Position numbers and translations under genes: made by a program
Assembly: GCA_028687935.1 (NCBI GenBank)
Contig: JAQTZE010000002.1
Location: 1-64,000 of the forward strand
DNA length: 64,000 nt
Direction: 5' to 3'
DNA from: Sulfurimonas sp.
Lineage (GTDB): Bacteria; Campylobacterota; Campylobacteria; Campylobacterales; Sulfurimonadaceae
Notes under the pieces: generated by a model
Database searches by the model: none
What the model was told of the DNA's origin: nothing
Seen by the model: only the letters and a program-made list of their open reading frames with translations
Part shown: in pieces, positions 44,916 through 53,013 of the stretch
Layout: each line of letters begins with the position of its first letter
Position numbering within the stretch: the first letter of the stretch is position 1

Positions 44916-44942
44916 TATAATGGTGTAAATTATACCATTATA
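44916..44942. promoter_or_regulatory. Large palindrome overlapping the promoter of the insert's first gene
   Basis: TATAATGGT (44916-44924) and ACCATTATA (44934-44942) are exact inverted repeats with a 9-bp centre. The symmetry continues inward with one mismatch. The left arm contains TATAAT. It ends 9 bp before the ATG of the ATPase gene, overlapping its ribosome site region, so a bound repressor would block expression. Confidence 0.55.
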
Positions 44943-44951
44943 GAGGTAGAT

Positions 44952-46154
44952 ATGAAAATAAGAACTTTAGAAACCATTTTAAAAACAGCCCTTGAAACAT
45001 TTCCTATTGTGCTTTTAAATGGAGCGAGACAGGTGGGCAAATCGACACTTGCACTAGAAAAATTTCAAAATTATCTCACTTTTGATGATGGAGAGTTGAG
45101 ACTCTACGCAAAAGAGAATCCAAAAGCATTTCTTAAAAATCTTGAACTCCCCATCTGCCTCGATGAGATACAAAAAGTTCCTTCTCTGCTTGAATATATG
45201 AAAATGCAAATCGACAAAGAGAGGGTAAATGGAAGCTTTTTACTTACGGGCAGTTCAAATGTCCTTGATCACAAAGATGCAAAAGACACCCTTGCAGGAA
45301 GACTTTGTGAGTTAAGACTTCATCCCCTTAGCTCAAAAGAGAAAAATGACAAACCGCATGAAAATGTGATAGAAAAACTTTTAAAAAGAGATTTTAAGCT
45401 TGCCAAAAAAGAGTACAGCGATGAGACTATTAAACACATCATTGATGGAGGTTACCCTGAAATTTTAACACTTGAAGGATTGCAAAAAGATTTATGGTAT
45501 AAGTCCTACACCGCAACTTACATAGAGCGAGATGCAAGAGATTTGGCGGACATACGAGACATTGACAGCTTTATAAAGTTTGTCAATGTATTGGCATCAA
45601 GAAGTGCCACACTCCTTAACAAATCAAGTCTCAGCAGCGACATAGGCATAAAAGATATTACAACAGACAACTATCTCTCTATCATAAGCCGCATCTACCA
45701 AGCGACACTGCTAAGACCCTATTTTGCAAACATCGGTAAGCAGTTTGCCAAATCGCCTAAAGTTTTTTTCAACGACACGGGAGTTCTTTGTTCTTTGCTA
45801 AGAATTGACTCAAAAGAGAAGCTTCTAAGCTCACCGTATAGTGGACAAGTGTTTGAAACATATATATTTTGCGAACTCCAAAAGCACCTCTCTTACATGC
45901 AAAAAAACGGTACACTCTACCACTACAGAACAAATGACAAAAAAGAGATAGATTTTATAGTCGAAGTTGATAACGAAATATTGGCTTGTGAAGTAAAACA
46001 GAGCAACAGTGTCAAAAAAGATGACTTCAAACATATCATTGATTTTCAAAGCAGATGCAAGCAAAAATGTTTAGGAGTAGTGTTTTACAATGGCGAGAGT
46101 GTTATAGAGTTTAGTGAAGATTTAGTAGCAGTCCCGTTTGGGGTGTTTTTATGA
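44952..46154 (+). CDS. AAA_14/DUF4143-type ATPase
   Basis: 400 residues. Walker A is LNGARQVGKSTLALEKF and Walker B is ELPICLDEIQKVPSLLEYMK. The family phrase FLLTGSSNVLDHKDAKDTLA follows, then GGYPEILTLEG. The C-terminal DUF4143 part carries KKEIDFIVEVDNEILACEVK, similar to the D-(x)n-ExK core of restriction-type nucleases. The family is widespread in accessory regions. Proposed roles include defence and toxin-like activity, but function is not settled. It is the first gene of the insert, behind a strong palindrome. Confidence 0.88.
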   Translation: MKIRTLETILKTALETFPIVLLNGARQVGKSTLALEKFQNYLTFDDGELRLYAKENPKAFLKNLELPICLDEIQKVPSLLEYMKMQIDKERVNGSFLLTGSSNVLDHKDAKDTLAGRLCELRLHPLSSKEKNDKPHENVIEKLLKRDFKLAKKEYSDETIKHIIDGGYPEILTLEGLQKDLWYKSYTATYIERDARDLADIRDIDSFIKFVNVLASRSATLLNKSSLSSDIGIKDITTDNYLSIISRIYQATLLRPYFANIGKQFAKSPKVFFNDTGVLCSLLRIDSKEKLLSSPYSGQVFETYIFCELQKHLSYMQKNGTLYHYRTNDKKEIDFIVEVDNEILACEVKQSNSVKKDDFKHIIDFQSRCKQKCLGVVFYNGESVIEFSEDLVAVPFGVFL

Positions 46155-46210
46155 TTTTTACATTCCATACGCTCACCACGAACCTAGATAAAAAGCAATT
46201 AGGAAGTTAA

Positions 46211-47986
46211 ATGGAATTAGTTTATTTGTGGGTTGAGGATTATAAAAATATTCAAAAGCAAGGGTTTAATTTTTCGCCAAGGTTTGAGTGTGAATACAAA
46301 GATGGTAATTTAACTATTTGCGATAAAAAGAAAAAAGAGTGCAAAGATAATAATTACAATGAAAACTTTTTTGGTGAAAACATTAATATTACGGCAATTG
46401 TTGGGGAAAATGGGAGTGGGAAGAGTAATATATTTGAAGCATTATTAAGCGACTTTATGGCGAGTATGATACCTATTAATGAAAATTATAAAATATTAAC
46501 AGTATTTTATAAAGAATCTGAAAATAAGTTTTATTACAAATCTCTAAAAGTTTCTATTTTTAAAATAAATGGTGAAAACTTACGTGAGTCTATTGCTTTA
46601 TCTACAAAATATGAGATAAAAAGTATTAAAGATACTAATACATTTACATTTCACTATAACTATGGATTAGACTGGATTGTAAACCCAGAAAACAATCTAC
46701 CTTTTAATAAAATATATCACAAAAATGATGGATATAGGACACCTTTTTTATTGCAACCAAACAAAACTGATAATAAGATTAACTTATCAAATATAGATTA
46801 TCTTGCAACAAGAGATATGTTGAGTTTTATAATTCAAAAAGAAATTTCATTTGATTTTATTGATGATTTTTTCACACCAGTGAAATGTAAATTAAAGTAT
46901 GAATTAACAGATATAACAAAAAGCAGTGATGACTTTCTTTATGGAAAAGTAGAACCATATTCTACAGCTAATAATACGATTGATGCTTATACCTACTATA
47001 CATATATTTATATCATAAGAAAAACACTTGCGACAAAAGATATAGACTTTAAAATTCTAAAAGATGAAAATTTTAAAAGTAAGTTTATCGATGATAAATT
47101 AGATAAAAATACAATAGATTCTTTTATTGAATACCTTAAATCTAAAACATTTGATGATATTTATAATGATTCAATTAATTATAAGACATATAAAATAAAA
47201 CAGTGTTTTTTATTCATAGAGTATTTAAAAAAGCAAAATAACTTTGATTTTTATTTATTTGCTAATCAGGAATTAATTATTAATGACAATAAAGAGTTGC
47301 TTAAAAATTTACCACCATGGATACAAATAGATTTTTTTAATGATAAAAATGTATCTTTTTATTCACTTAGTTATGGGCAAAAATTTCTCATTAAATTTTT
47401 ATATAATTTATTGAATCAATTAAATAATCTAACATCCCATCCAGAGTATAAAAATATTATTATTCTTATTGATGAAGTTGAATTAGGGTTGCATCCTCAA
47501 TGGCAAAAAAAATATTTATCAATTTTAATAAATGTATTAAATACAAAAATAGAAGGATTTGATTTTAAATATAATGTGGTTTGTGCGACTCATTCCCCAT
47601 TTATTCTCTCAGACTTACCAAAAGAAAATGTAATATTTTTAAAAAATGGAAAACAAGAAAATCCATTTGAAGGTAAACAAACTTTCGGAGCAAATATTCA
47701 CACTCTTCTTTCTCACGGCTTTTTTATGAAAGATGGATTGATGGGGGAGTTTGCGAAAGAGAAAATAAATGAAGCTATTACTTACCTAAATCAAAAAAAG
47801 TTATCAAAAGAAGAGATGGATTATTGTGAAAATATTATTTCAATAATCGGAGAACCAATCATTAAAAATCAACTTCAAAAAATGTTTGATAGTAAGCGAT
47901 TATCAAAGTTAGACATAATTGATGAACTGGAAGCTGAATTAGAACTCATAAAACATAGAATTGAATCTATAAGAAAAAATCAATGA
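46211..47986 (+). CDS. SMC/AAA-type ATPase, Septu PtuA-like
   Basis: 591 residues. Walker A AIVGENGSGKSNIFEALLSD is at about residues 58-77. A long, AT-rich middle insertion (about 100-380) is helical and strand mixed. The ABC-like signature is YSLSYGQKFLIKFLY, Walker B with D loop is IIILIDEVELGLHPQWQKKY, and the switch His is in NVVCATHSPFILSDLP. Overlap by ATGA with an HNH gene is the arrangement of the Septu anti-phage system, whose ATPase PtuA partners the nuclease PtuB. Retron-linked versions exist but no reverse transcriptase is present here. The gene is clearly richer in A/T than its neighbours, suggesting acquisition. Confidence 0.82.
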   Translation: MELVYLWVEDYKNIQKQGFNFSPRFECEYKDGNLTICDKKKKECKDNNYNENFFGENINITAIVGENGSGKSNIFEALLSDFMASMIPINENYKILTVFYKESENKFYYKSLKVSIFKINGENLRESIALSTKYEIKSIKDTNTFTFHYNYGLDWIVNPENNLPFNKIYHKNDGYRTPFLLQPNKTDNKINLSNIDYLATRDMLSFIIQKEISFDFIDDFFTPVKCKLKYELTDITKSSDDFLYGKVEPYSTANNTIDAYTYYTYIYIIRKTLATKDIDFKILKDENFKSKFIDDKLDKNTIDSFIEYLKSKTFDDIYNDSINYKTYKIKQCFLFIEYLKKQNNFDFYLFANQELIINDNKELLKNLPPWIQIDFFNDKNVSFYSLSYGQKFLIKFLYNLLNQLNNLTSHPEYKNIIILIDEVELGLHPQWQKKYLSILINVLNTKIEGFDFKYNVVCATHSPFILSDLPKENVIFLKNGKQENPFEGKQTFGANIHTLLSHGFFMKDGLMGEFAKEKINEAITYLNQKKLSKEEMDYCENIISIIGEPIIKNQLQKMFDSKRLSKLDIIDELEAELELIKHRIESIRKNQ

Positions 47987-48894
47987 CACAAATTAAACAT
48001 ACTAATTTAGATGAATTAGCGAAAAAATATTCTTCAAAAATTCATTTATATATCAATCAAAAAGACACAAAATACAAATTAGACGGTATTATTTGTGATT
48101 TGTTACAATTGTTTGATAAAAATTTAGAACAAATTATCACTTCAAAACCATCAGAGATAAGAAAATTAATAAAAAAATCTCCTGATACATTTTCAAAAAA
48201 TATTGAACAATTAAAAGATTTATACACAGTCTTTAGAAATAAATGGGGAGTTGAATTAATTGAAGATTTAAATTTAAAAGTTTGTCCATTTTGTAATAGA
48301 GAATATATTTTTAAGTTTGAAGATACAAAACAAAAGAAAGCAAGGATATTAGCTTCACTAGACCATTTTTATGATAAAGATTCATACCCTTTTTTATCGG
48401 TAAGCTTTTTTAATTTAATTCCTTCTTGCACAATTTGCAATAGCAAATTTAAACACACTAAAAACTTTTATACAAATCAACATCTACACCCTTACGAAGA
48501 TGATTTTAATAAAAAAGCAAAGTTTACACATTTTTTCAATGTTGCCAATGATGAAAATAAGCACTATTCAATTCTTTCAAAACAACGAATAAATTTAGAC
48601 TTAAAACGGGTCAATGACAGTGATATGAAAACCAAAAATACTATTGAAACTTTTAGATTAAAAGAACTTTACAACGAACACAAAGACATAGTTCTAGAAC
48701 TCATTCAAAAAGCAGAAATTTACAACGACAGCTACATTGACGAGCTGATGCAGAAGTACGAAGGAACACTTTTTAAGAATCGTGAAGATTTGATGCGACT
48801 TATCACATGCGGATATGTAAGCGACGAAGACCTCCACAAACGCCCACTCTCCAAACTCATAAAAGACATCTCCGAAGAACTGGGACTTGTCTAA
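47983..48894 (+). CDS. HNH endonuclease, Septu PtuB-like
   Basis: 303 residues. The zinc/HNH core is KVCPFCNREYIFKF (about residue 100), SLDHFYDKDSYPFLSVSFFN (about 125-145, with the catalytic His in LDHF) and LIPSCTICNSKFKHTK. This C-x2-C ... LDHFxxKxxYPxL ... NLxPxCxxCN order is typical of HNH nucleases paired with AAA ATPases. An N-terminal helical part of about 95 residues probably contacts the ATPase. The start overlaps the ATPase stop by 4 bp. Effector activity against phage is inferred from family and pairing only. Confidence 0.83.
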   Translation: MTQIKHTNLDELAKKYSSKIHLYINQKDTKYKLDGIICDLLQLFDKNLEQIITSKPSEIRKLIKKSPDTFSKNIEQLKDLYTVFRNKWGVELIEDLNLKVCPFCNREYIFKFEDTKQKKARILASLDHFYDKDSYPFLSVSFFNLIPSCTICNSKFKHTKNFYTNQHLHPYEDDFNKKAKFTHFFNVANDENKHYSILSKQRINLDLKRVNDSDMKTKNTIETFRLKELYNEHKDIVLELIQKAEIYNDSYIDELMQKYEGTLFKNREDLMRLITCGYVSDEDLHKRPLSKLIKDISEELGLV

Positions 48895-48906
48895 AAGGCT
48901 CAAAAT

Positions 48907-49464
48907 ATGGCAAAAATAACAAAGCAAACTATAAATGAAACTTTACAAACAAGAACTCTAAGTGATGATATAAAAACCCTTATAACGACTTCTCAACAAA
49001 TAGCCATAAGAGCTATTGATTTTGAAAGAGTGCTACTTTATTGGAATATTGGTAAAAGAATTTATGACGAGGTTCAAGGTGGTGATGATAGGGCTGAGTA
49101 TGGGAAAGCAATTATTAAAAATTTATCAGATGAGTTAGAACCTACTTATGGTAGTGGATATTCTTATAGGCAACTTTACTTATTTTTACAATTTTACAAA
49201 GTTTTTCCAATTGTGAACGCACTGCGTTCACAATTGAGTTGGACACAATATAAGCTTCTTTTACGGATAGAAGATAGTGACAAAAGAGAGTTTTATATAG
49301 CAGAAAGCACAAAAAATAACTGGAGCAGTAGAGAGCTTGAGAGACAGATAAACGCATCACTTTATGAGCGACTTCTTTTGAGTAATGATAAAAAATCAGT
49401 TTTAGAGGTGCCAAGTGAAGAAGAGCTCATAAAAGAGCTTCATAGAGAACTTGATGAAATTTGA
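48907..49464 (+). CDS. DUF1016 (YhcG-like) protein lacking the nuclease core
   Basis: 185 residues, against about 330-380 for full YhcG-like proteins. The N-terminal DUF1016_N part is intact: RVLLYWNIGKRIYDEVQGGD, AEYGKAIIKNLSDELEPTYG, SQLSWTQYKLLLRIEDSDKR and EREFYIAESTKNNWSSRELE-type phrases. After LLLSNDKKSVLEV the sequence jumps to PSEEELIKELHRELDEI, which looks like the extreme C-terminal tail of full-length relatives. The PDDEXK nuclease core appears absent, so this is either an internal-deletion relic or a reduced stand-alone form. A 29-bp perfect palindrome lies within it. Confidence 0.75.
   Translation: MAKITKQTINETLQTRTLSDDIKTLITTSQQIAIRAIDFERVLLYWNIGKRIYDEVQGGDDRAEYGKAIIKNLSDELEPTYGSGYSYRQLYLFLQFYKVFPIVNALRSQLSWTQYKLLLRIEDSDKREFYIAESTKNNWSSRELERQINASLYERLLLSNDKKSVLEVPSEEELIKELHRELDEI
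49208..49236. repeat. 29-bp perfect palindrome inside the DUF1016 gene
   Basis: CAATTGTGAACGCA (49208-49221) is exactly mirrored by TGCGTTCACAATTG (49223-49236) around a single C. It codes for the Ile-Val-Asn-Ala-Leu-Arg-Ser-Gln-Leu region, which is conserved in the family. A cruciform or a binding site is possible, though part of the symmetry may be accidental to the codons. Confidence 0.95.
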
Positions 49465-49494
49465 ACTGTTACATTTTTTTTTGTAATAGTTCAA
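49461..49494 (+). terminator. Hairpin at the end of the DUF1016 gene
   Basis: TTGAACT-g-TTACA (49461-49473) pairs with TGTAA-t-AGTTCAA (49482-49494) with one mismatch. The loop is all T. The structure includes the DUF1016 stop codon and lies just before hypE. It probably ends the insert's transcription or insulates hypE. Confidence 0.55.
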
Positions 49495-49527
49495 ACTATA
49501 AATATACTAAATAATGGAGATATATAA

Positions 49528-50526
49528 ATGAACAAAACAATCACTCTAGCAAACGGCAATGGCGGAGAGGAGAATAACGAGCTTATCTCAAAAGTATTTT
49601 ATAAGGCGTTTAAAAATGAGATATTAGAACGCAGCGAAGATGCGGCTATTATCCACGGTGGAGCACTTGCGTTTTCTACAGATAGCTTTACCGTCTCGCC
49701 TCTCTTTTTTGCGGGGGCAGATATAGGAAAACTTGCTGTTTGTGGAACCTGTAATGACTTGGCGATGATGGGCGCACAACCCAAATATCTCACATGCAGC
49801 GTTATCATCGAAGAGGGCTTTGAAGTAGCACAGCTTGAGTGTATAGTAGAGAGCATGAAAAAAGAGTTGGAGCTAAACGCAGCGATAGTGGTCAGCGGAG
49901 ATACAAAAGTAGTGCCTCGTGGGAGTGTTGACAAGATATTTATCAATACAACAGGTATCGGTGAAGTGCTCAAAAAAGGCATCAGCTCAAACGCAATCAC
50001 TTTTGAAGATGTGATACTTGTAAGTCGTGATATCGGTGCTCATGGAGCAACTATCTTTGCAGCACGTGAAGGGATGGAGATGAGCTCTTCACTTCAAAGT
50101 GATTGTACTTCTCTTTATCCTCAAGTCAAAGCGTTACTCGATGCAGAGATAAAGATTACAGCGATGCGTGACGCAACTAGAGGCGGGCTGAGTGCAGTTC
50201 TCAATGAATGGGCGAAGCAGTCGGATATCTGTATAGAAGTAGAAGAGGAAAAAATACCCGTAAGTGATGAAGTCAATGGCATCTGTGAGATGTTAGGCTT
50301 TGAAGCGACAGCACTGGCAAATGAAGGTACATTTGTTTTGGCTGTCAAAAAAGAGGATGCGATGAGAGCTGTGAAAATTTTGCAGAGTTTTGAGAAAAAT
50401 TCCCGAGCGAGTATCATCGGTGAAGTGACGCAGAAATATCCAAAAAAAGTTATTTTGAAAAGCGCTTGGGGAACTTCCAGGTTTTTAGAGATGCCTACGG
50501 GTGAGCTTCTTCCACGTATATGTTAA
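49528..50526 (+). CDS. hypE: Hydrogenase cyanide-ligand dehydratase
   Basis: 332 residues, PurM-like ATP-dependent enzyme that dehydrates the C-terminal thiocarboxamide (made by HypF) to thiocyanate. The N-terminal loop is [18 protein letters not shown], the ATP core [20 protein letters not shown], and the glycine-rich [16 protein letters not shown]. The mobile C-terminus LPRIC ends in the essential Cys. It restarts the hyp set after the accessory insert, preceded by GGAGAT. Confidence 0.97.
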   Translation: MNKTITLANGNGGEENNELISKVFYKAFKNEILERSEDAAIIHGGALAFSTDSFTVSPLFFAGADIGKLAVCGTCNDLAMMGAQPKYLTCSVIIEEGFEVAQLECIVESMKKELELNAAIVVSGDTKVVPRGSVDKIFINTTGIGEVLKKGISSNAITFEDVILVSRDIGAHGATIFAAREGMEMSSSLQSDCTSLYPQVKALLDAEIKITAMRDATRGGLSAVLNEWAKQSDICIEVEEEKIPVSDEVNGICEMLGFEATALANEGTFVLAVKKEDAMRAVKILQSFEKNSRASIIGEVTQKYPKKVILKSAWGTSRFLEMPTGELLPRIC

Positions 50527-50536
50527 GGAGTGTATG

Positions 50537-50878
50537 ATGCATGAATATAGTATAGTCCAGTCCTTGCTTGACTCTTGTGAAGAAAACGCAGCCAAAAACG
50601 CAGCTACTAAAGTAACACGGGTAGTTGTAAAAATTGGTGTTATGAGTGGTGTTGAACCAGATCTTTTAAAGACTGCGTTTGATACTTTTAAAGAGAAGAC
50701 TATTTGTGAAGGTTGTGAGTTTATAGTCCATATTCAGCCAATAGTTGTGAAGTGTAACAATTGCCAAACGCAGTCCACGTTAAAAAAGCTCGAATATCTC
50801 TGTCCAGAGTGTCAAAGTCTCGATCTTGAGGTCATAGATGGCGAAGATATGTACCTGATGCAACTCGAATTAGAATAG
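50537..50878 (+). CDS. hypA: Hydrogenase nickel-delivery protein
   Basis: 113 residues from the second of two adjacent ATGs (50537). This places His at position 2 ([14 protein letters not shown]), the nickel ligand, and gives a 6-bp spacing from AGGAG. Longer in-frame starts overlap hypE. The zinc site has two CxxC pairs ([10 protein letters not shown] and [10 protein letters not shown]). It partners HypB in nickel insertion and, in relatives, urease. It ends the hyp locus. Confidence 0.96.
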   Translation: MHEYSIVQSLLDSCEENAAKNAATKVTRVVVKIGVMSGVEPDLLKTAFDTFKEKTICEGCEFIVHIQPIVVKCNNCQTQSTLKKLEYLCPECQSLDLEVIDGEDMYLMQLELE

Positions 50879-50959
50879 AAATGTTTAGAAAATTTGCAAT
50901 TTTCTGCGATTTGTAGAGTTTATTCACAAGAATTAAACAAAACTTAAAGCTTTGATGGA

Positions 50960-50965
50960 TATAAT
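50960..50965 (+). promoter_or_regulatory. Probable -10 element of the rplU-rpmA operon
   Basis: TATAAT lies 88 bp upstream of the rplU ATG, giving a leader of about 80 nt. A leader of this size before a ribosomal-protein operon can host autoregulation, but no clear known element is seen. Confidence 0.55.
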
Positions 50966-51052
50966 TGCGAACTTTTTATAGAGATATACCTATGATTCGG
51001 GCTTTTAGTCTGTTCAGGGATTTTTATAGTATTAAAGATTAAGGACTTGTAT

Positions 51053-51361
51053 ATGTACGCAATTATTAAAAACGGTGGTAAACAGTATAAAGTTCAAGAG
51101 GGTGACATTTTAAATTTTGACAAAATGTCTCTTGAGCCTAAAGCAACTATCGAAATTACTGAAGTTTTAGCAGTTAACGCTGGTGAACTAGTAATGGGAA
51201 CTCCATTTGTAAGTGGTGCTGTTGTTACTGCTGAAGTTATCAATGAAGGTCGTGACAAAAAAGTTATAACTTTCAAAAAACGTCGTCGTAAAGACAGTAA
51301 AGTAAAACGTGGTTTCAGAAGAGACTATACTCGTGTTCGCATCGTTAAGATAGCTGCGTAA
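51053..51361 (+). CDS. rplU: 50S ribosomal protein L21
   Basis: 102 residues, usual for bL21. The start is ATG 51053 ([18 protein letters not shown]) after AAGGAC, since the TTG at 51047 would add only two residues. The C-terminus [20 protein letters not shown] is the rRNA-binding basic part. It is followed by rpmA after 21 bp, the standard order before obgE. Confidence 0.98.
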   Translation: MYAIIKNGGKQYKVQEGDILNFDKMSLEPKATIEITEVLAVNAGELVMGTPFVSGAVVTAEVINEGRDKKVITFKKRRRKDSKVKRGFRRDYTRVRIVKIAA

Positions 51362-51382
51362 CTAATAAGTAAGGAGTAAGAT

Positions 51383-51640
51383 ATGGCACATAAGAAAGGT
51401 CAAGGTAGTACACAGAATAATCGTGACTCAGCTGGTAGAAGACTTGGTGTTAAGAAATATGGTGGACAATCAGTAATCGCTGGTAACATCATCATTCGTC
51501 AACGTGGAACTAAAGTTCACCCAGGTAAAAATATGGGTATGGGCAAAGACCATACTTTATATGCACTCGTAGACGGTGTTGTTAAATTCGAAAGAAAAGA
51601 CAAAAAACGTCAACAAGTTTCAATTATACCTGCTGCATAA
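51383..51640 (+). CDS. rpmA: 50S ribosomal protein L27
   Basis: 85 residues. [20 protein letters not shown] is the flexible N-terminus near the peptidyl-transferase centre, starting AHKK directly, so no pro-sequence cleavage is implied. The core is [20 protein letters not shown]. It is co-transcribed with rplU, preceded by AAGGAG. Confidence 0.98.
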   Translation: MAHKKGQGSTQNNRDSAGRRLGVKKYGGQSVIAGNIIIRQRGTKVHPGKNMGMGKDHTLYALVDGVVKFERKDKKRQQVSIIPAA

Positions 51641-51910
51641 TTCTACAATCTTTGGACTTTTGTCCAAGGATTACACCTTCACATCAATCGGGTTGTAACA
51701 CCTAAACCAATTTAAATATTTAATAGTTTACTTTTCACTCAGCATAAGTGAATTTTTAAGTATTACTAAACTAAATCTGCCTCTTTAGAGGCTTACGTTT
51801 CGAGGAAACATCGTTAAATACGAAGTGTTCCCTTGTTTTGTGCCTTGTGCACTAGCATGCACATCATGAGTCTTACTTATGGCATGATATATAATAAAAA
51901 AGGAGAGCAC
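51641..51910 (+). promoter_or_regulatory. Structured rpmA-obgE intergenic region
   Basis: 270 bp without a convincing gene. A hairpin (CTTTGGAC/GTCCAAGG, 51650-51669, one G-U pair) follows rpmA without a T-run. Further on lie a short GCCTC/GAGGC hairpin (51779-51792) and GTTTC/GAAAC around 51797-51809. A frame open from 51833 into obgE is treated as leader because it lacks the family N-terminus. Confidence 0.4.
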
Positions 51911-53011
51911 TTGTTTACAGATAGTGTCGAATTAACAGTTAGTTCAGGAAAAGGTGGACAAGGGTGTGTTTCGTTTCGTCGTGAAAAGTTCGTAGTAAAC
52001 GGTGGTCCTAACGGTGGTGATGGCGGAAAAGGTGGTGACATTTGGTTCAAATGTGACAACAATACGCACACACTTTCTCACTTTCAAAAAAAGATGCACA
52101 TCAAAGCTGATGGCGGTGCTCCGGGTGAAAGCTCAAATATGGCTGGAAAATCTGGTTCTAAGAGAGTTATTATCGTTCCACCAGGAACACAAATAATTGA
52201 CGCGGATACAGAAGAAGTCATTTTTGATATGCTTCATGATGGTCAAGAAGAGAAGTTTATCGAAGGTGGAAAAGGTGGCCTTGGAAATGTTCACTTTAAA
52301 TCTTCTACAAACCAAAGACCAACCTATGCACAACCTGGACAAAAAGGTCAAATAAGAAAGATCAAACTTGATTTAAAACTTATCGCTGATGTTGGTCTTG
52401 TTGGCTTTCCAAATGTTGGCAAATCTACACTTATCTCTACTGTATCAAATGCTCGTCCTGAGATAGCGAACTATGAATTTACAACACTGACTCCAAAACT
52501 TGGTCAAGTAAACATCGGAGACTTTGAATCTTTCATTATGGCAGACATCCCTGGTATTATCGGTGGAGCGCATGAAGGAAAAGGTCTTGGAATAGAGTTT
52601 TTAAGACATATCGAGAGAACAAAAATCCTTCTTTTTATGGTGGATTTAGCTTCATACAGAGATCTTAAAGAGCAGATAGAAACACTCAAAAATGAGGTGG
52701 CTTCTTTTAGTGAAAAACTTGGAGAAAGTAAATATGCGATTGCTCTTACAAGAGCTGACGTCGTTCCTGCAGATGAAATTGAAGCATTAGTAAATGGATT
52801 TTTAGAACTCTTAGGTTTAGAAGCGACAAAACATTCAAAACTAGATTTTGATTCTTCTATGCCTTATTACATCCAAAATGATCCAGATGCAACGCTTGGT
52901 TTTGATATCACTTTACCATATTTTGTAGCTCCGATATCTTCAGCTGCAAATAAAAATATTGAGCCGCTCAAACATGCACTCTTTAATCTTGTTCAAGTAG
53001 ACAGAAAGTAG
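51911..53011 (+). CDS. obgE: Ribosome-assembly GTPase Obg
   Basis: 366 residues from TTG at 51911, chosen because AGGAG lies 5-6 bp upstream and the protein then begins FTDSVELTVSSGKGGQGCVS, the standard Obg start. The Obg fold is Gly-rich (NGGPNGGDGGKGGDIWF). The G domain has G1 LVGFPNVGKSTLISTVSNA, G3 DIPGIIGGAHEGKGLGIEFL and ALTRADVVP in place of the usual NKxD, as often in this group. It acts in 50S assembly and stress signalling. It is followed by proB after 2 bp. Confidence 0.96.
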   Translation: MFTDSVELTVSSGKGGQGCVSFRREKFVVNGGPNGGDGGKGGDIWFKCDNNTHTLSHFQKKMHIKADGGAPGESSNMAGKSGSKRVIIVPPGTQIIDADTEEVIFDMLHDGQEEKFIEGGKGGLGNVHFKSSTNQRPTYAQPGQKGQIRKIKLDLKLIADVGLVGFPNVGKSTLISTVSNARPEIANYEFTTLTPKLGQVNIGDFESFIMADIPGIIGGAHEGKGLGIEFLRHIERTKILLFMVDLASYRDLKEQIETLKNEVASFSEKLGESKYAIALTRADVVPADEIEALVNGFLELLGLEATKHSKLDFDSSMPYYIQNDPDATLGFDITLPYFVAPISSAANKNIEPLKHALFNLVQVDRK

Positions 53012-53013
53012 CG

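Noticed and set aside
44952..49464. A retron or restriction-modification system
   Set aside because: No reverse transcriptase, methyltransferase or specificity subunit is encoded; the ATPase/HNH pair alone fits Septu better.
51833..51910. Longer N-terminus for Obg
   Set aside because: The added residues are not like Obg, whereas TTG 51911 follows AGGAG and starts the conserved FTDSVEL sequence.
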